Shown here in pieces: positions 14,337 to 23,200 of a DNA stretch of 35,822 nucleotides. Where the stretch lies: NCBI GenBank assembly GCA_012727555.1, contig JAAYGT010000174.1, positions 1 to 35,822 on the forward strand. Direction: 5' to 3'. The position numbers and the translations under genes are program-made. Under the pieces are notes generated by a model. The model made no database searches. It saw only the letters and a program-made list of their open reading frames with translations, and was not told the origin of the DNA. The stretch comes from Alcaligenaceae bacterium (lineage in GTDB: Bacteria; Pseudomonadota; Gammaproteobacteria; Burkholderiales; Burkholderiaceae_B). Position 1 is the first letter of the stretch, and every line of letters begins with the position of its first letter.

Positions 14337-16901
14337 ATGACCAAGAAAACACCCCTTGCCCCATTGGCAGACACCAAGGCCACGAATCCGTGGGCGTGGA
14401 TGTCCTCGGCCTACGACTACGCACTGGATGCCTGGGAGCGTAGTGTGCTGTACGCCGATGTCCGCCGTCAGCGCGGCGACCAGTACCGGCAGCACCTGAC
14501 CGAAAAAATGCCCAATGTGCTCAACTTCGATGGCGAGGTGATCATGTCGGGTTTGAAGTTGCCCCGGCCGGTCAATTATGGGCTGGTGCGCATTGCGCCG
14601 TTACCCGATGTCCCGGTCGATGCTTCCCGCCGTCCCATCGTGGTGGTCGATCCACGTGCAGGTCATGGTCCGGGCATTGGTGGTTTCAAGCCTGACAGTG
14701 AAATTGGTGCCGCGTTGCGTGCCGGACACCCTTGCTATTTCATCGGTTTTTTGCCTGACCCCGTGCCTGGCCAGACCATCGAAGACGTCATGCGTGCCGT
14801 GGCGGCATTCATGGAAAAGGTCAATGAATTGCACCCGGGCACCAAGGGTAAGCCGGCCGTCATCGGCAATTGCCAGGCGGGCTGGCAGGTGCTCATGACC
14901 GCATCGGTCTGGCCAGATCTTTTTGGTCCCATCATCGTGGCGGGCAGCCCGTTATCCTACTGGGCTGGCCACACCCCCATGCGTTATGCGGGCGGCATGC
15001 TGGGGGGCAGCTGGCTCACCGCGCTTACCAGCGATCTCGGCCTTGGCCGTTTCGATGGTGCCTGGCTGGTCAAGAACTTCGAAAGTCTGGACCCGGCCAA
15101 TACCTGGTGGAGCAAGAACTACAACTTGTACAGCAAGGTCGACACCGAGGCGCCGCGTTACCTTGGATTCGAAAAGTACTGGGGCGGGCATGTGTACCTG
15201 AACGATGTCGAAATCCAGTACATTGTTGATAACCTGTTCATTGGCAATCGTCTGTCCAATGCCGAATTGATTACGTCCGATGGCGTGCGCATCGACTTTC
15301 GCAATATTCGTTCGCCAATTGTGGTGTTCTGTTCCTACGGTGACAACATCACCCCGCCGGAACAGGCCCTGGGCTGGATCACCGATCTTTACCGTGACGA
15401 CGACGACGTTGTCAGCCATGACCAGACCATTGTCTATGCGACCCACGAGTCGATTGGCCATCTGGGCATTTTTGTGTCGGGCAGTGTAGGGCGCAAGGAG
15501 CACCGTGAATTTGTCAGTAACATTGACCTGATCGATGTCATACCGGCCGGTATTTACCAGGCGACCATTACCGATGAAACGCGGCCGATCGCACCTGATG
15601 ACAACGACGGGCCCTATACGCTGGCCATAAGGCGTCAGCCCTACAAGGCTGTGCTCGATCTGGTCAAGCCCGATCCTGAATCCGACCGCCGTTTTGCGGC
15701 GGTCTCCAAAGTGTCGGAAATCAATCTGTCGCTCTACAGGGCATTCATGCAGCCCTGGGTCAAGGCTGCGGCCAACAGTACCATGGCACACTGGATGCAG
15801 GTGTTGCATCCCTTGCGTTTATCGTACGAGCTCTGGTCCAGCCGCAACCTGCTGGCCCCCCTGGTTGAGCAGGCTGCCGACAAGGTCCGCGCCGACCGCC
15901 ACGAGGTGTCGGAAAACAATCCCGCATGGATGATCCAGACAGCCCTGTCGCGCGCCATGGCCGATGCGCTCGACAACTACCGCGATCAGCGTGACGCCAC
16001 CTATGCTGCGGTTTTCAAGACTGTCTACGGGTCGCCGCTGGTTCAGGCGCTGGCCGGCTTTGCCCCCAACGACAACAAACCCGCGCGATCGCACCCGGGG
16101 GAATCGCCCGAACACAAGGTCTTTGTACATCAGCGTCTTGACGATTTGCGAAACAAGATCGCTGTGGGCAGTGTGCTGGAAGCGGTGATCCGCTGTATTT
16201 TCTACGTATTGCGTTTGCGAGGGCATGCTGATAAGCGCCAGTTCCGTGATGCGCTGCGGGTGCACCAGCCCGGTTATCTGAAGCACTACGATCATGCGGC
16301 TTTCCGTGCGCTGGTACGCGAACAGGCTTTGTTGCTTACTTACTACCCTCGTGAAAGTATGCAAGCCTTGCCTGAATTGCTTCAGGGTAGCGCTCCCAAA
16401 GCCATTCGTGATGCGGCAGCCCTGATTCGTGAGCTGTCGCTTGACAGTCCGCTGACCGAGCTTGAACAAGGCAATCTCGAGACTTTGCTGAACATTTTCG
16501 AGAATGCCGCCCTGCAGGGTGAGGCCCGCCTGAAAGCGGCCGAGGTGGCCAACGCAGCCGAGAAGGCGGCCAACGCACCCACCCCGGAACCTGAGTCTGC
16601 GTCTGAACCTGAATCCGCATTCGCACCGGAGCCTGCACCCACACCCACACCCACACCCACACCCACACCCACACCTGCACCTGAACCTGAACCCACATCT
16701 GCACCAGTACCTGCACCGGAGCCCATACTGGCTGAAGCTACGCCGGCCACGGCAACCGTTGCACGCAAGGTGGCTGCCAAAACAGCCCGGTCCGGTTCGG
16801 GATCGGGGCGCCGTGGGCGTGGGGCACAAACCGCTAACGCGTCGGCCAAGCTGGCAGCAACCGCCAAGGCCCGGACCCGCAGTACGCCGGATGCGGGTTG
16901 A
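14337..16901 (+). CDS. DUF3141 protein, PHA-synthase/alpha-beta-hydrolase-like
   Basis: An 854-residue protein. Residues 1-500 resemble an alpha/beta hydrolase with PHA-synthase features: PIVVVDPRAGHGPGIGGF, the box GNCQAGW with Cys179 in the nucleophile position (PhaC has GxCxGG), IVVFCSYGDNITPPEQAL with a candidate catalytic Asp, and ESIGHLGIF with a candidate His. Residues 500-740 are largely helical. The C-terminus is a Pro/Glu/Thr repeat (about 745-800) followed by a Lys/Arg/Ala/Ser-rich basic tail of the kind found on nucleic-acid-binding or PHA-granule proteins. No signal peptide. The family is known to me only as DUF3141. A role in polyhydroxyalkanoate or acyl ester metabolism fits the neighbouring acyl-CoA ligases but is inference. 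Confidence 0.8.
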   Translation: MTKKTPLAPLADTKATNPWAWMSSAYDYALDAWERSVLYADVRRQRGDQYRQHLTEKMPNVLNFDGEVIMSGLKLPRPVNYGLVRIAPLPDVPVDASRRPIVVVDPRAGHGPGIGGFKPDSEIGAALRAGHPCYFIGFLPDPVPGQTIEDVMRAVAAFMEKVNELHPGTKGKPAVIGNCQAGWQVLMTASVWPDLFGPIIVAGSPLSYWAGHTPMRYAGGMLGGSWLTALTSDLGLGRFDGAWLVKNFESLDPANTWWSKNYNLYSKVDTEAPRYLGFEKYWGGHVYLNDVEIQYIVDNLFIGNRLSNAELITSDGVRIDFRNIRSPIVVFCSYGDNITPPEQALGWITDLYRDDDDVVSHDQTIVYATHESIGHLGIFVSGSVGRKEHREFVSNIDLIDVIPAGIYQATITDETRPIAPDDNDGPYTLAIRRQPYKAVLDLVKPDPESDRRFAAVSKVSEINLSLYRAFMQPWVKAAANSTMAHWMQVLHPLRLSYELWSSRNLLAPLVEQAADKVRADRHEVSENNPAWMIQTALSRAMADALDNYRDQRDATYAAVFKTVYGSPLVQALAGFAPNDNKPARSHPGESPEHKVFVHQRLDDLRNKIAVGSVLEAVIRCIFYVLRLRGHADKRQFRDALRVHQPGYLKHYDHAAFRALVREQALLLTYYPRESMQALPELLQGSAPKAIRDAAALIRELSLDSPLTELEQGNLETLLNIFENAALQGEARLKAAEVANAAEKAANAPTPEPESASEPESAFAPEPAPTPTPTPTPTPTPAPEPEPTSAPVPAPEPILAEATPATATVARKVAAKTARSGSGSGRRGRGAQTANASAKLAATAKARTRSTPDAG
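16641..16676 (+). repeat. In-frame hexanucleotide repeat (ACACCC)
   Basis: Five perfect ACACCC units (16641-16670) plus one ACACCT encode alternating Thr-Pro inside the DUF3141 C-terminal linker. Unit length is two codons, so slippage would change linker length without shifting the frame. Confidence 0.85.
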
Positions 16902-17024
16902 CCCGGAGCAGCATAAGCTCATGATTTTTTGAAATGATCCGTGCTTTTTTGTTGCGGTACTATCCATCTTCGCTGGGGGCTTTCACGGCCCACCTGACAG
17001 ATCATTTTCAAAAGAGGTAAATCA

Positions 17025-18041
17025 ATGAGCAAGACAGCGTTGTGGGCGCTTGCCGGCCTGCTGGTATTTGGTGCCACATCGGCCGGGGCCGATACTCTGG
17101 AAACCGTCAAGAATCGCGGTGAGCTGCGCTGTGGTGTCACCACGGGCTTTGCCGGTTTCTCGGCGCCGGATGGCGAGGGGCAGTGGAAAGGGCTGGATGT
17201 CGATCTGTGTCGTGCCGTTGCGGCCGCCGTGCTGGGAGACAGCAGCAAGTTCAAGGCGGTGCCGCTCAGTTCGCAACAGCGTTTCACGGCGCTTCAGTCG
17301 GGCGAGATCGATCTGCTTGCGCGTAACACCACGGTCACGTTGCAGCGTGATGCAGCATTGGGCGCCTTGTCGGCCGGTGTCAATTTTTATGATGGTCAGG
17401 GCTTTCTGGTGCCTAAAGCCCTTGGGGTTAAAAGTGCGCTGGAGCTGAACGGCGCCTCGGTCTGCATGCAGACCGGTACATCGAACGAGAATACGTTGGC
17501 CGACTGGGCCCGCGCCAATAACATCACGTACAAACCTGTGGTGATCGAGCAGTTCAGCGAAGTCGTTAATGCCTTTGCAGCCGGCCGGTGCGATGTCTTC
17601 ACCACGGATGCCTCGGGTCTGGCGTCCATTCGTATCTCAAGAATGTCCAACCCGGACGACTACGTGGTCTTGCCTGAGCTGATTTCCAAAGAGCCTTTGG
17701 GCCCTTTCGTGCGTCAGGGTGATGACCGCTGGCTGAATGTGGTGAAGTGGTCGCTTCAGGCCATGATCAATGCCGAGGAACTGGGTTTGACGTCGGAAAA
17801 CGTCGAGAACCAGCTTGCCAGCAAGAATCCGAATGTGCAGCGCTTGCTGGGGGTTACCGAAGGCGCCGGAAAAAGTCTGGGCCTGGATGAAAAATGGGCC
17901 TTCAACATTGTGAAGCAAGTGGGTAATTACGGTCAGAGCTTCGAGCGCAATGTGGGTATGGAAAGTGCTTTGAAGATTCAGCGTGGCCTGAACGCCCAAT
18001 GGACGCAGGGTGGCTTGATGTACGGCTTGCCCATTCGCTGA
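17025..18041 (+). CDS. Amino-acid ABC transporter substrate-binding protein (AapJ-like)
   Basis: A 338-residue periplasmic binding protein of the SBP_bac_3 family, closest in appearance to AapJ/BztA general L-amino acid binding proteins. The signal peptide is residues 1-22 (MSKTALWALAGLLVFGATSAGA before DTLETVK, cleaved after AGA). Family features are VKNRGELRCGVTTG near the mature N-terminus, GLDVDLCRAVAAAVLGD, LQSGEIDLLARNTT and the C-terminal MYGLPIR. AGAGG lies 8 nt before the ATG. No permease or ATPase gene of this type is next to it: a minus-strand gene follows. It therefore either borrows a distant AapQMP set or acts as an orphan receptor-like binding protein. Confidence 0.88.
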   Translation: MSKTALWALAGLLVFGATSAGADTLETVKNRGELRCGVTTGFAGFSAPDGEGQWKGLDVDLCRAVAAAVLGDSSKFKAVPLSSQQRFTALQSGEIDLLARNTTVTLQRDAALGALSAGVNFYDGQGFLVPKALGVKSALELNGASVCMQTGTSNENTLADWARANNITYKPVVIEQFSEVVNAFAAGRCDVFTTDASGLASIRISRMSNPDDYVVLPELISKEPLGPFVRQGDDRWLNVVKWSLQAMINAEELGLTSENVENQLASKNPNVQRLLGVTEGAGKSLGLDEKWAFNIVKQVGNYGQSFERNVGMESALKIQRGLNAQWTQGGLMYGLPIR

Positions 18042-18072
18042 GCCAGGCCGCTTTTGTTCACCCCAGGCGCGT

Positions 18073-18546
18073 TCACTTTCGGCGCCGGTACACCAGGGCG
18101 ATGCGTGCAAACGCAATCTGCAGTTCCCGCGTGCCGGCCTGAAAGACCACAGGCCGCCCGCGCGAGGGAAAGCAGATCAGGCGTTTCGAGGCCGGTAGCG
18201 GAATGAATTTCGCAAAGTGCAGGTCGGCCCAGGCAATTTCACGGCGGCTGAGCCAGGTTTGGCGAATGCCGTCTTCGGAAACGATGGTTTCGGACACCAG
18301 CATATAGCGTGCCATGATCACCAGGCCCGCATAGCACAGCATGATGCTGCCGGCCACCCAGGGGCTGATCTCGCGCCCCACAGGCCCCGTGGCCGTGCTG
18401 ATGATCTGGAGGCCCACCAGCACCAGAACAACGATGGCCAGTACTTTGACCCAAACCGGCCAGGCCACCCCGCGTATGGGCAGTGGCCCGAGTTCCTGGA
18501 TCAGTTGCTGGTGTTCTTCGGGGCTGGGCCGTTGCAGAAAGAGCAT
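18073..18546 (-). CDS. Small membrane protein with PH-like domain, function unknown
   Basis: About 157 residues from the chosen start (MLFLQRPSPEEHQQL). Two hydrophobic helices (roughly WVKVLAIVVLVLVGLQII and WVAGSIMLCYAGLVIMA) are followed by a soluble domain (ETIVSEDGIRQTW, REIAWADLHFAKFIPLP, ICFPSRGRPVVFQ) with the beta-strand pattern of bacterial PH-like domains. I do not recognise a named family with certainty. The frame is open to 18609, but the earlier starts lie inside mvaB; the ATG at 18546 begins 19 nt after the mvaB stop, so the two are probably co-transcribed. No good ribosome site is seen. Convergent with the AapJ-like gene. Confidence 0.65.
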   Translation of the reverse strand: MLFLQRPSPEEHQQLIQELGPLPIRGVAWPVWVKVLAIVVLVLVGLQIISTATGPVGREISPWVAGSIMLCYAGLVIMARYMLVSETIVSEDGIRQTWLSRREIAWADLHFAKFIPLPASKRLICFPSRGRPVVFQAGTRELQIAFARIALVYRRRK

Positions 18547-18565
18547 GGAATGGGTCGTTGGTGTG

Positions 18566-19489
18566 TCAGGCGCAGGCTTGCGCATTGGCCTTGCGTGCCG
18601 CCAGCGCATTGCCGGCCCGTGTAGCCGGCTTCATGCCGATATGACCGGAGATCCATTGCCCGATCTCGACAACAGCATCGAGATCGATGCCCGTTTCAAT
18701 ACCCATGCCGTGCAGCATGTACAGAACGTCTTCGGTGGCGACGTTGCCGGTGGCGCCTTTGGCGTACGGGCAGCCGCCCAACCCCGCAACCGAGGTGTGA
18801 AAAATGCTGATGCCGGCCTGCAGCGAAGCCAGAATATTGGCCAGCGACTGGCCATAGGTGTCGTGGAAATGGCCTGAAATGCGGGCGGGGTCGATGTGTT
18901 CGGTGACTGCACGCATGACCTGGCCGACACGCAGGGCAGTGCCCACACCGATGGTATCGGCGACATCGATTTCATCGCAGCCGAGGGCATCGTAGCGTTT
19001 GGCGACATCAACGACCGACGCGATGGACACTTCGCCCTGGTAGGGGCAGCCCAGCGCACAGCTGATGCTGCCGCGCAGGCGCAGGCCAGCCGCTTTGGCG
19101 GCCTCGGCAACGGGCTCAAAGCGCGCAATCGATTCGGCGATCGAACAGTTGATGTTGCGCTGCGAGAAGGCTTCGCTGGCCGCTCCGAAAATGACGACTT
19201 CATCGACGCCGGCGGCCAGGGCGGCATCGAAGCCGCGCATGTTCGGGGTGAGTGCTGAATAAACGGTGCCGGGGCCGCGCTGGATACCCGCCATGACCTG
19301 CGCGCCATCGGCCATTTGGGGCACCCATTTGGGCGACACAAACGACACCGCTTCAATATTCGGAAAACCGGCTTGCGCCAGGCGGTTCACCAGCTCGATC
19401 TTGACGGCGGTATCGATGAAGTTCTTTTCGTTCTGAAGGCCGTCGCGGGGCGAGACTTCAACGAGTTTTACGCGGGAAGGCAAAGGCAT
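18566..19489 (-). CDS. mvaB: Hydroxymethylglutaryl-CoA lyase
   Basis: A 307-residue enzyme that by family cleaves HMG-CoA to acetoacetate and acetyl-CoA in leucine catabolism. The HMGL-like TIM barrel shows VEVSPRDGLQNE at 10-21 (Arg15 and Asp16 in the active site), the metal-binding GHFHDTYG with His207 and His209, and the flexible loop SVAGLGGCPYAKGATGN with catalytic Cys240. Length matches bacterial MvaB. Other members of the family cleave related 3-hydroxyacyl-CoAs, and the usual leucine-degradation partners are not in the window, so exact specificity is inferred from motifs. Confidence 0.92.
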   Translation of the reverse strand: MPLPSRVKLVEVSPRDGLQNEKNFIDTAVKIELVNRLAQAGFPNIEAVSFVSPKWVPQMADGAQVMAGIQRGPGTVYSALTPNMRGFDAALAAGVDEVVIFGAASEAFSQRNINCSIAESIARFEPVAEAAKAAGLRLRGSISCALGCPYQGEVSIASVVDVAKRYDALGCDEIDVADTIGVGTALRVGQVMRAVTEHIDPARISGHFHDTYGQSLANILASLQAGISIFHTSVAGLGGCPYAKGATGNVATEDVLYMLHGMGIETGIDLDAVVEIGQWISGHIGMKPATRAGNALAARKANAQACA

Positions 19490-19587
19490 GGCGTCTCCTG
19501 GGCCAGCGGCCGGTGGTCGGGGCAGTGGCGACTGCGCGTGCCTGACCGTGCCGGCTGGCTGTTATGTGCAAATTGACCAAAACGTAA

Positions 19588-20847
19588 CTATAGCCCAGAG
19601 CGCCGGGCAAAACGGCCGTCATCGTGACGGACAACCTGGTTGCCCAGCTCAAGGGTCAGCAGCGCAGCGTGCAGCTCGGCAGGCTCAAGTCCCGTGCGTT
19701 CAGCCAGTGTGTCGAAGTCGACAGGATCGAAACCCAGCGCTGTGAGCACCGGGTGTTCTTCGGGCAGGTCTGCAGGGGGCGTTTCATCTGTCGGGTGTGT
19801 TTCGGCCAAGGCTGCCGTGGTGAGCGCACGGGCGGGTTGTGCGTCTGCCGTGCCGGTATCGATGGATCGTGGGTGTGCCTGTTTGGGGGGACGCACGGAT
19901 GCTATGTCGGGACGGTGGTTCTGTAGCGGATAAACGGGTGCCGGGCTCAAGCCCGGTTGCTGCAGCTCGTCGTGAATATCCTGACCCGATTCCACCAGTT
20001 TGGCCCCTTGCCGGATCAGGGCGTGGCAGCCTCGGGCAACGGGTGAGTGAATGGAGCCGGGAATGGCAAAGACTTCACGTCCCAGTTCGGCACCCAGCCG
20101 TGCCGTGATCAGCGAGCCGCTTTTGAGCGCGGCCTCGACCACCAGTACGCCGCGCGCCAGTGCCGCTACAAGGCGGTTGCGGCGCGGGAAATGAAAGGGC
20201 AGGGCGCGGGTGCCCAGGGGAAACTCTGAAACGAGCGTACCGCGTTCCGCAATGCGATGTGCCAGGGCTCGGTTACGTGCCGGGAAAACGAGGTCGAGCC
20301 CTGTGGCCATGACGGCAATCGTCATGCCGGCCCGGGTTTCCAGTGCCCCTGTGTGGGCGGCGGTATCGATGCCTTCGGCCAACCCGCTGACAATACACCA
20401 GCCCCGTTCAGCCAGATAGCCGGCAAAGGCCTTGGCGGTGTCGATGCCTCCGGGGGTGGCGCTGCGCGCACCGACCATGGCCAGCCCGGGAAGTTTCAGG
20501 GCGTCCAGTGAGCCGTTCACATACAGCACCAGGGGCGGATCGTGCAGATCCATCAGGGGGCGGGGATAGGTTGGGTCAGCCAGGGTGAGCAGGTGGTGGT
20601 GCGGGTGGTTCAACCAGGCCAGTGTCGTTTCCAGAAGTGCCTGTTGTGCATCGGTGGGAGCGCCAGCCATGCGGCTGGCCAGCGGCACAGGGAGCCATTT
20701 GGCCAACTGACCGGACGAGGCCTGGTAAATGGCATCGGGCAGCCCGTATTCGCGCAGCAGCATGCAGGCCTGCGCGTAGCCCAGATCGGGTTCGGTGCTC
20801 AGGCGCAACCAGGCCAGCAGTTCGGGTGAGGACAGGGAAACGGGCAT
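19588..20847 (-). CDS. dprA: DprA/Smf DNA-processing protein
   Basis: A 419-residue protein. In the family it binds single-stranded DNA during natural transformation and loads RecA. Three parts are visible: an N-terminal SAM-like helical domain (SSPELLAWLRLSTEPDLGYA), a central Rossmann-like domain with LAMVGARSATPGG, CIVSGLAEGIDTAAH, FPRRNRLVAALARGVLVVEA and the SGSLITARLGAELGREVFAIPG core, and, after a variable linker (about 305-350), a C-terminal winged helix (HPVLTALGFDPVDFDTLAERTG). All expected domains are present. It diverges from def across a 122-nt gap. With comF at 34108 it suggests competence-related genes, though many non-transformable species keep both. Confidence 0.95.
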   Translation of the reverse strand: MPVSLSSPELLAWLRLSTEPDLGYAQACMLLREYGLPDAIYQASSGQLAKWLPVPLASRMAGAPTDAQQALLETTLAWLNHPHHHLLTLADPTYPRPLMDLHDPPLVLYVNGSLDALKLPGLAMVGARSATPGGIDTAKAFAGYLAERGWCIVSGLAEGIDTAAHTGALETRAGMTIAVMATGLDLVFPARNRALAHRIAERGTLVSEFPLGTRALPFHFPRRNRLVAALARGVLVVEAALKSGSLITARLGAELGREVFAIPGSIHSPVARGCHALIRQGAKLVESGQDIHDELQQPGLSPAPVYPLQNHRPDIASVRPPKQAHPRSIDTGTADAQPARALTTAALAETHPTDETPPADLPEEHPVLTALGFDPVDFDTLAERTGLEPAELHAALLTLELGNQVVRHDDGRFARRSGL

Positions 20848-20969
20848 GGGCAGTCAGGAAAAACGGTTTACAAGGGCAGGGTGGGCCAGTGTCGCATGGT
20901 GCAGGTACCCGTACAGCAGTTGCCGTGATTGTTTTATCATAGAGGTTTGCTTTCAGACCGGATTGTCCC

Positions 20970-21482
20970 ATGGCTTTGCTCCCCATTCTTCGCTACCCCG
21001 ACCCCCGCCTTCACACGGTGGCCCAGCCGGTGCAGGTGGTCGATGACCGCATTCGCCAGATCGTGCGCGACATGGCCGAAACCATGTATGCCGCACCCGG
21101 TGTGGGGCTGGCGGCCACCCAGGTCGATATCCACGAACGCATCGTCGTCATCGATGTCTCCGAAGACGGCAACGATCTGCATGTACTCATCAATCCCGAA
21201 ATCACCTGGAAGAGCGAAGAGCTGCAGGTGTATGAAGAAGGCTGCCTGTCGGTGCCGGGCGTCTACGATGAAGTGCAGCGTGCCGCCCGCATCCGGGTCA
21301 GTGCCCTGAATGAACAGGGGGAAGCCTGCGAATTCGACGCCGAGGGTTTGCTGGCCGTGTGCGTTCAGCACGAGCTCGATCACCTTGCCGGTAAAGTGTT
21401 CGTCGAGTATTTGTCGGTGTTGAAACAGAATCGCATTAAAACGCGCCTGCGCAAGCAGGAACGCGAGCTCAAGCGTGCCTGA
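20970..21482 (+). CDS. def: Peptide deformylase
   Basis: A 170-residue metal-dependent enzyme that removes the formyl group from nascent protein N-termini. All three motifs are intact: GVGLAATQ (44-51), EGCLSVP (90-96, metal ligand Cys92) and QHELDHL (133-139, ligands His134 and His138, catalytic Glu135). Length is typical. It is followed directly by fmt, so the formylation and deformylation enzymes are made together. No clear -35/-10 pair is seen in the 122-nt gap to dprA. Confidence 0.97.
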   Translation: MALLPILRYPDPRLHTVAQPVQVVDDRIRQIVRDMAETMYAAPGVGLAATQVDIHERIVVIDVSEDGNDLHVLINPEITWKSEELQVYEEGCLSVPGVYDEVQRAARIRVSALNEQGEACEFDAEGLLAVCVQHELDHLAGKVFVEYLSVLKQNRIKTRLRKQERELKRA

Positions 21483-21486
21483 TCCC

Positions 21487-22464
21487 ATGCGTATTGTCTT
21501 TGCCGGCACCCCCGATTTTGCCCGAAGCGCACTCGAAGCCTTGCTGGCCGCCGGCCATCAGGTGCCCTTGGTGCTTACACAGCCTGATCGCCCTTCCGGC
21601 CGGGGCATGAAGCTTACCCCCAGCCCTGTCAAGCAGGCGGCGCTGGCCGCCGGTATCCCCGTGCTTCAGCCGCGCAGTCTGCGTCTCGATGGCCGTTACC
21701 CCGATGAAGCCCTTCAGGCGCAGCAGGCCTTGCAGGCGTGTGCACCCGACATCATGGTGGTTGCCGCCTACGGGCTCATTTTGCCGCGCTGGGTGCTCGA
21801 TCTTCCGGCGCTGGGCTGTCTGAATATCCATGCCAGCCTGTTGCCGCGCTGGCGCGGTGCGGCGCCCATTCAGCGGGCCATTCAGGCGGGTGATACCGAA
21901 ACCGGCATCACCATCATGCAGATGGATGAAGGCCTGGATACCGGCGACATGCTGCTGGTGCAGCCGGTGCCCATCACGGCGGAAACCACAGGCGCCACAC
22001 TGCACGATGCGCTGGCCGATGCCGGGGCGCGTGCCATTGTGCAGGCGCTTCAGGCGCTGTCGCACGAAGGCCTGCCGCGTGTGCCCCAGCCTGATCAGGG
22101 TGTCACGTACGCAGCCAAGCTCGATAAATCCGAAGCGCCGCTCGATTTTTCCTTGCCGGCGCATGTGCTGCAACGGCGTATTCGTGCCTTTGATCCCGTG
22201 CCTGGCTCAACCATCCAGGTGCCTGGTCTGAATGCTCCGGTGAAGGTCTGGGCCTCGCGGGTTGTGGCAGACCACGTCCCGCAAGGTGTTCCCGCCGGAA
22301 CCATCGTGGCCTGCACCCCCGAAGGGCCCGATGTGGCAACGGGCCAGGGTGTGTTGCGTTTGCTGGAACTGCAGAAACCCGGCGGGCGGCGTCAGGCGGC
22401 TGCGCTGGTCGTGCAGTCGTTGCCGGGGCTGGCCGCAGGCGCCTTGCTGCGGCCCTGCGCCTGA
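21487..22464 (+). CDS. fmt: Methionyl-tRNA formyltransferase
   Basis: A 325-residue enzyme that formylates initiator Met-tRNA with 10-formyl-THF. It begins [12 protein letters not shown]; the catalytic domain contains [18 protein letters not shown] and [15 protein letters not shown], with the conserved Asn, His and Asp of the active site. A C-terminal OB-like domain follows ([23 protein letters not shown]). The ATG at 21487 is preferred because it gives the usual N-terminus, 4 nt after def; an in-frame GTG at 21475 overlapping def is possible. Its last 73 nt overlap the 3' end of the opposing amidotransferase gene. Confidence 0.96.
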   Translation: MRIVFAGTPDFARSALEALLAAGHQVPLVLTQPDRPSGRGMKLTPSPVKQAALAAGIPVLQPRSLRLDGRYPDEALQAQQALQACAPDIMVVAAYGLILPRWVLDLPALGCLNIHASLLPRWRGAAPIQRAIQAGDTETGITIMQMDEGLDTGDMLLVQPVPITAETTGATLHDALADAGARAIVQALQALSHEGLPRVPQPDQGVTYAAKLDKSEAPLDFSLPAHVLQRRIRAFDPVPGSTIQVPGLNAPVKVWASRVVADHVPQGVPAGTIVACTPEGPDVATGQGVLRLLELQKPGGRRQAAALVVQSLPGLAAGALLRPCA

Positions 22465-23183
22465 CGCAGGAACTGAACGATCCACCGTGCGACCGTATCG
22501 CCGTTGATCGGGCCCTTCAGTGAAGCCAGGCCGGCTTCAATGCGGTCATCGGGAATGATGCCGCGCCGTGCATTCATCAGTCCGGCGGCGTAGTCGGCCG
22601 GGAATTCGGGGTGGCCCTGAATGCCCAGAAAACAGCCGCCGGCCTCGAACATGAAATTCGGGCAGAAGTCGTTGCCCGCCAGCCGCGTGGCCTCGGGGGG
22701 CAGGCGATCCACGTGATCCTGGTGGCTGACGATCAGATGCATTTCCGGCAGTGCCGGTTGCATCCAGTGGTGCCGGTGCGGTGCTGCCGGTGCCTGTTCA
22801 GGCGCCAGGGGGGCGTAACGCGCCACCCCCACACCCCAGCCTTGCGGGTTGCGGGTTACCTGGCCGCCCAGCGCGTGGGCAATGAGCTGATGCCCGAAAC
22901 AGATACCCGCCACGGGGCGTTGCGCCTGCCACAGGGTGCGCACGAAGTGCGCCAGTGGTTCAATCCAGGGGCGGTCATCGTTCACGCCGGCGCGTGATCC
23001 GGTGATCAGCCAGCCATCTGCATCATTCACCCCGGTGGGCAGTGTGTTTTCATGGCAGCGCCAGACGCTGAAACGCAGGTTGGGGTCGGCCTGACGCAGC
23101 AGAGTCATGAACATGTCGGGATAATCGGGCGTGTCGTGAAGTACAGGCACGGCATCATCGCATTGCAAAATACCCAGGTGCAT
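22392..23183 (-). CDS. Class I glutamine amidotransferase (GMP-synthase-type GATase domain)
   Basis: A 263-residue stand-alone GATase. The nucleophile elbow is GICFGHQL with Cys95, and the His-Glu pair is in GHPEF (His191, Glu193), so the hydrolase triad is complete. [12 protein letters not shown] matches the oxyanion-side glycine loop of GMP synthase-like GATases. No synthetase domain or partner is adjacent, so the amine acceptor is unknown; such proteins have been linked to gamma-glutamyl hydrolysis and detoxification. The last 24 or so residues (Ala/Ser-rich) are encoded antisense to the end of fmt and look like a read-through extension. It starts 17 nt after the rimO stop, so the two probably form an operon. 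Confidence 0.88.
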   Translation of the reverse strand: MHLGILQCDDAVPVLHDTPDYPDMFMTLLRQADPNLRFSVWRCHENTLPTGVNDADGWLITGSRAGVNDDRPWIEPLAHFVRTLWQAQRPVAGICFGHQLIAHALGGQVTRNPQGWGVGVARYAPLAPEQAPAAPHRHHWMQPALPEMHLIVSHQDHVDRLPPEATRLAGNDFCPNFMFEAGGCFLGIQGHPEFPADYAAGLMNARRGIIPDDRIEAGLASLKGPINGDTVARWIVQFLRQAQGRSKAPAASPGNDCTTSAAA

Positions 23184-23200
23184 TGGCAGGCTCCGGAACG

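Noticed and set aside
16924-17014. Inverted repeat TTTTTGAAATGATC / GATCATTTTCAAAAG flanking the leader of the amino-acid binding protein gene
   Set aside because: It is A+T-rich and imperfect with a 62-nt gap. It could be an operator pair or chance, and no further support was found.
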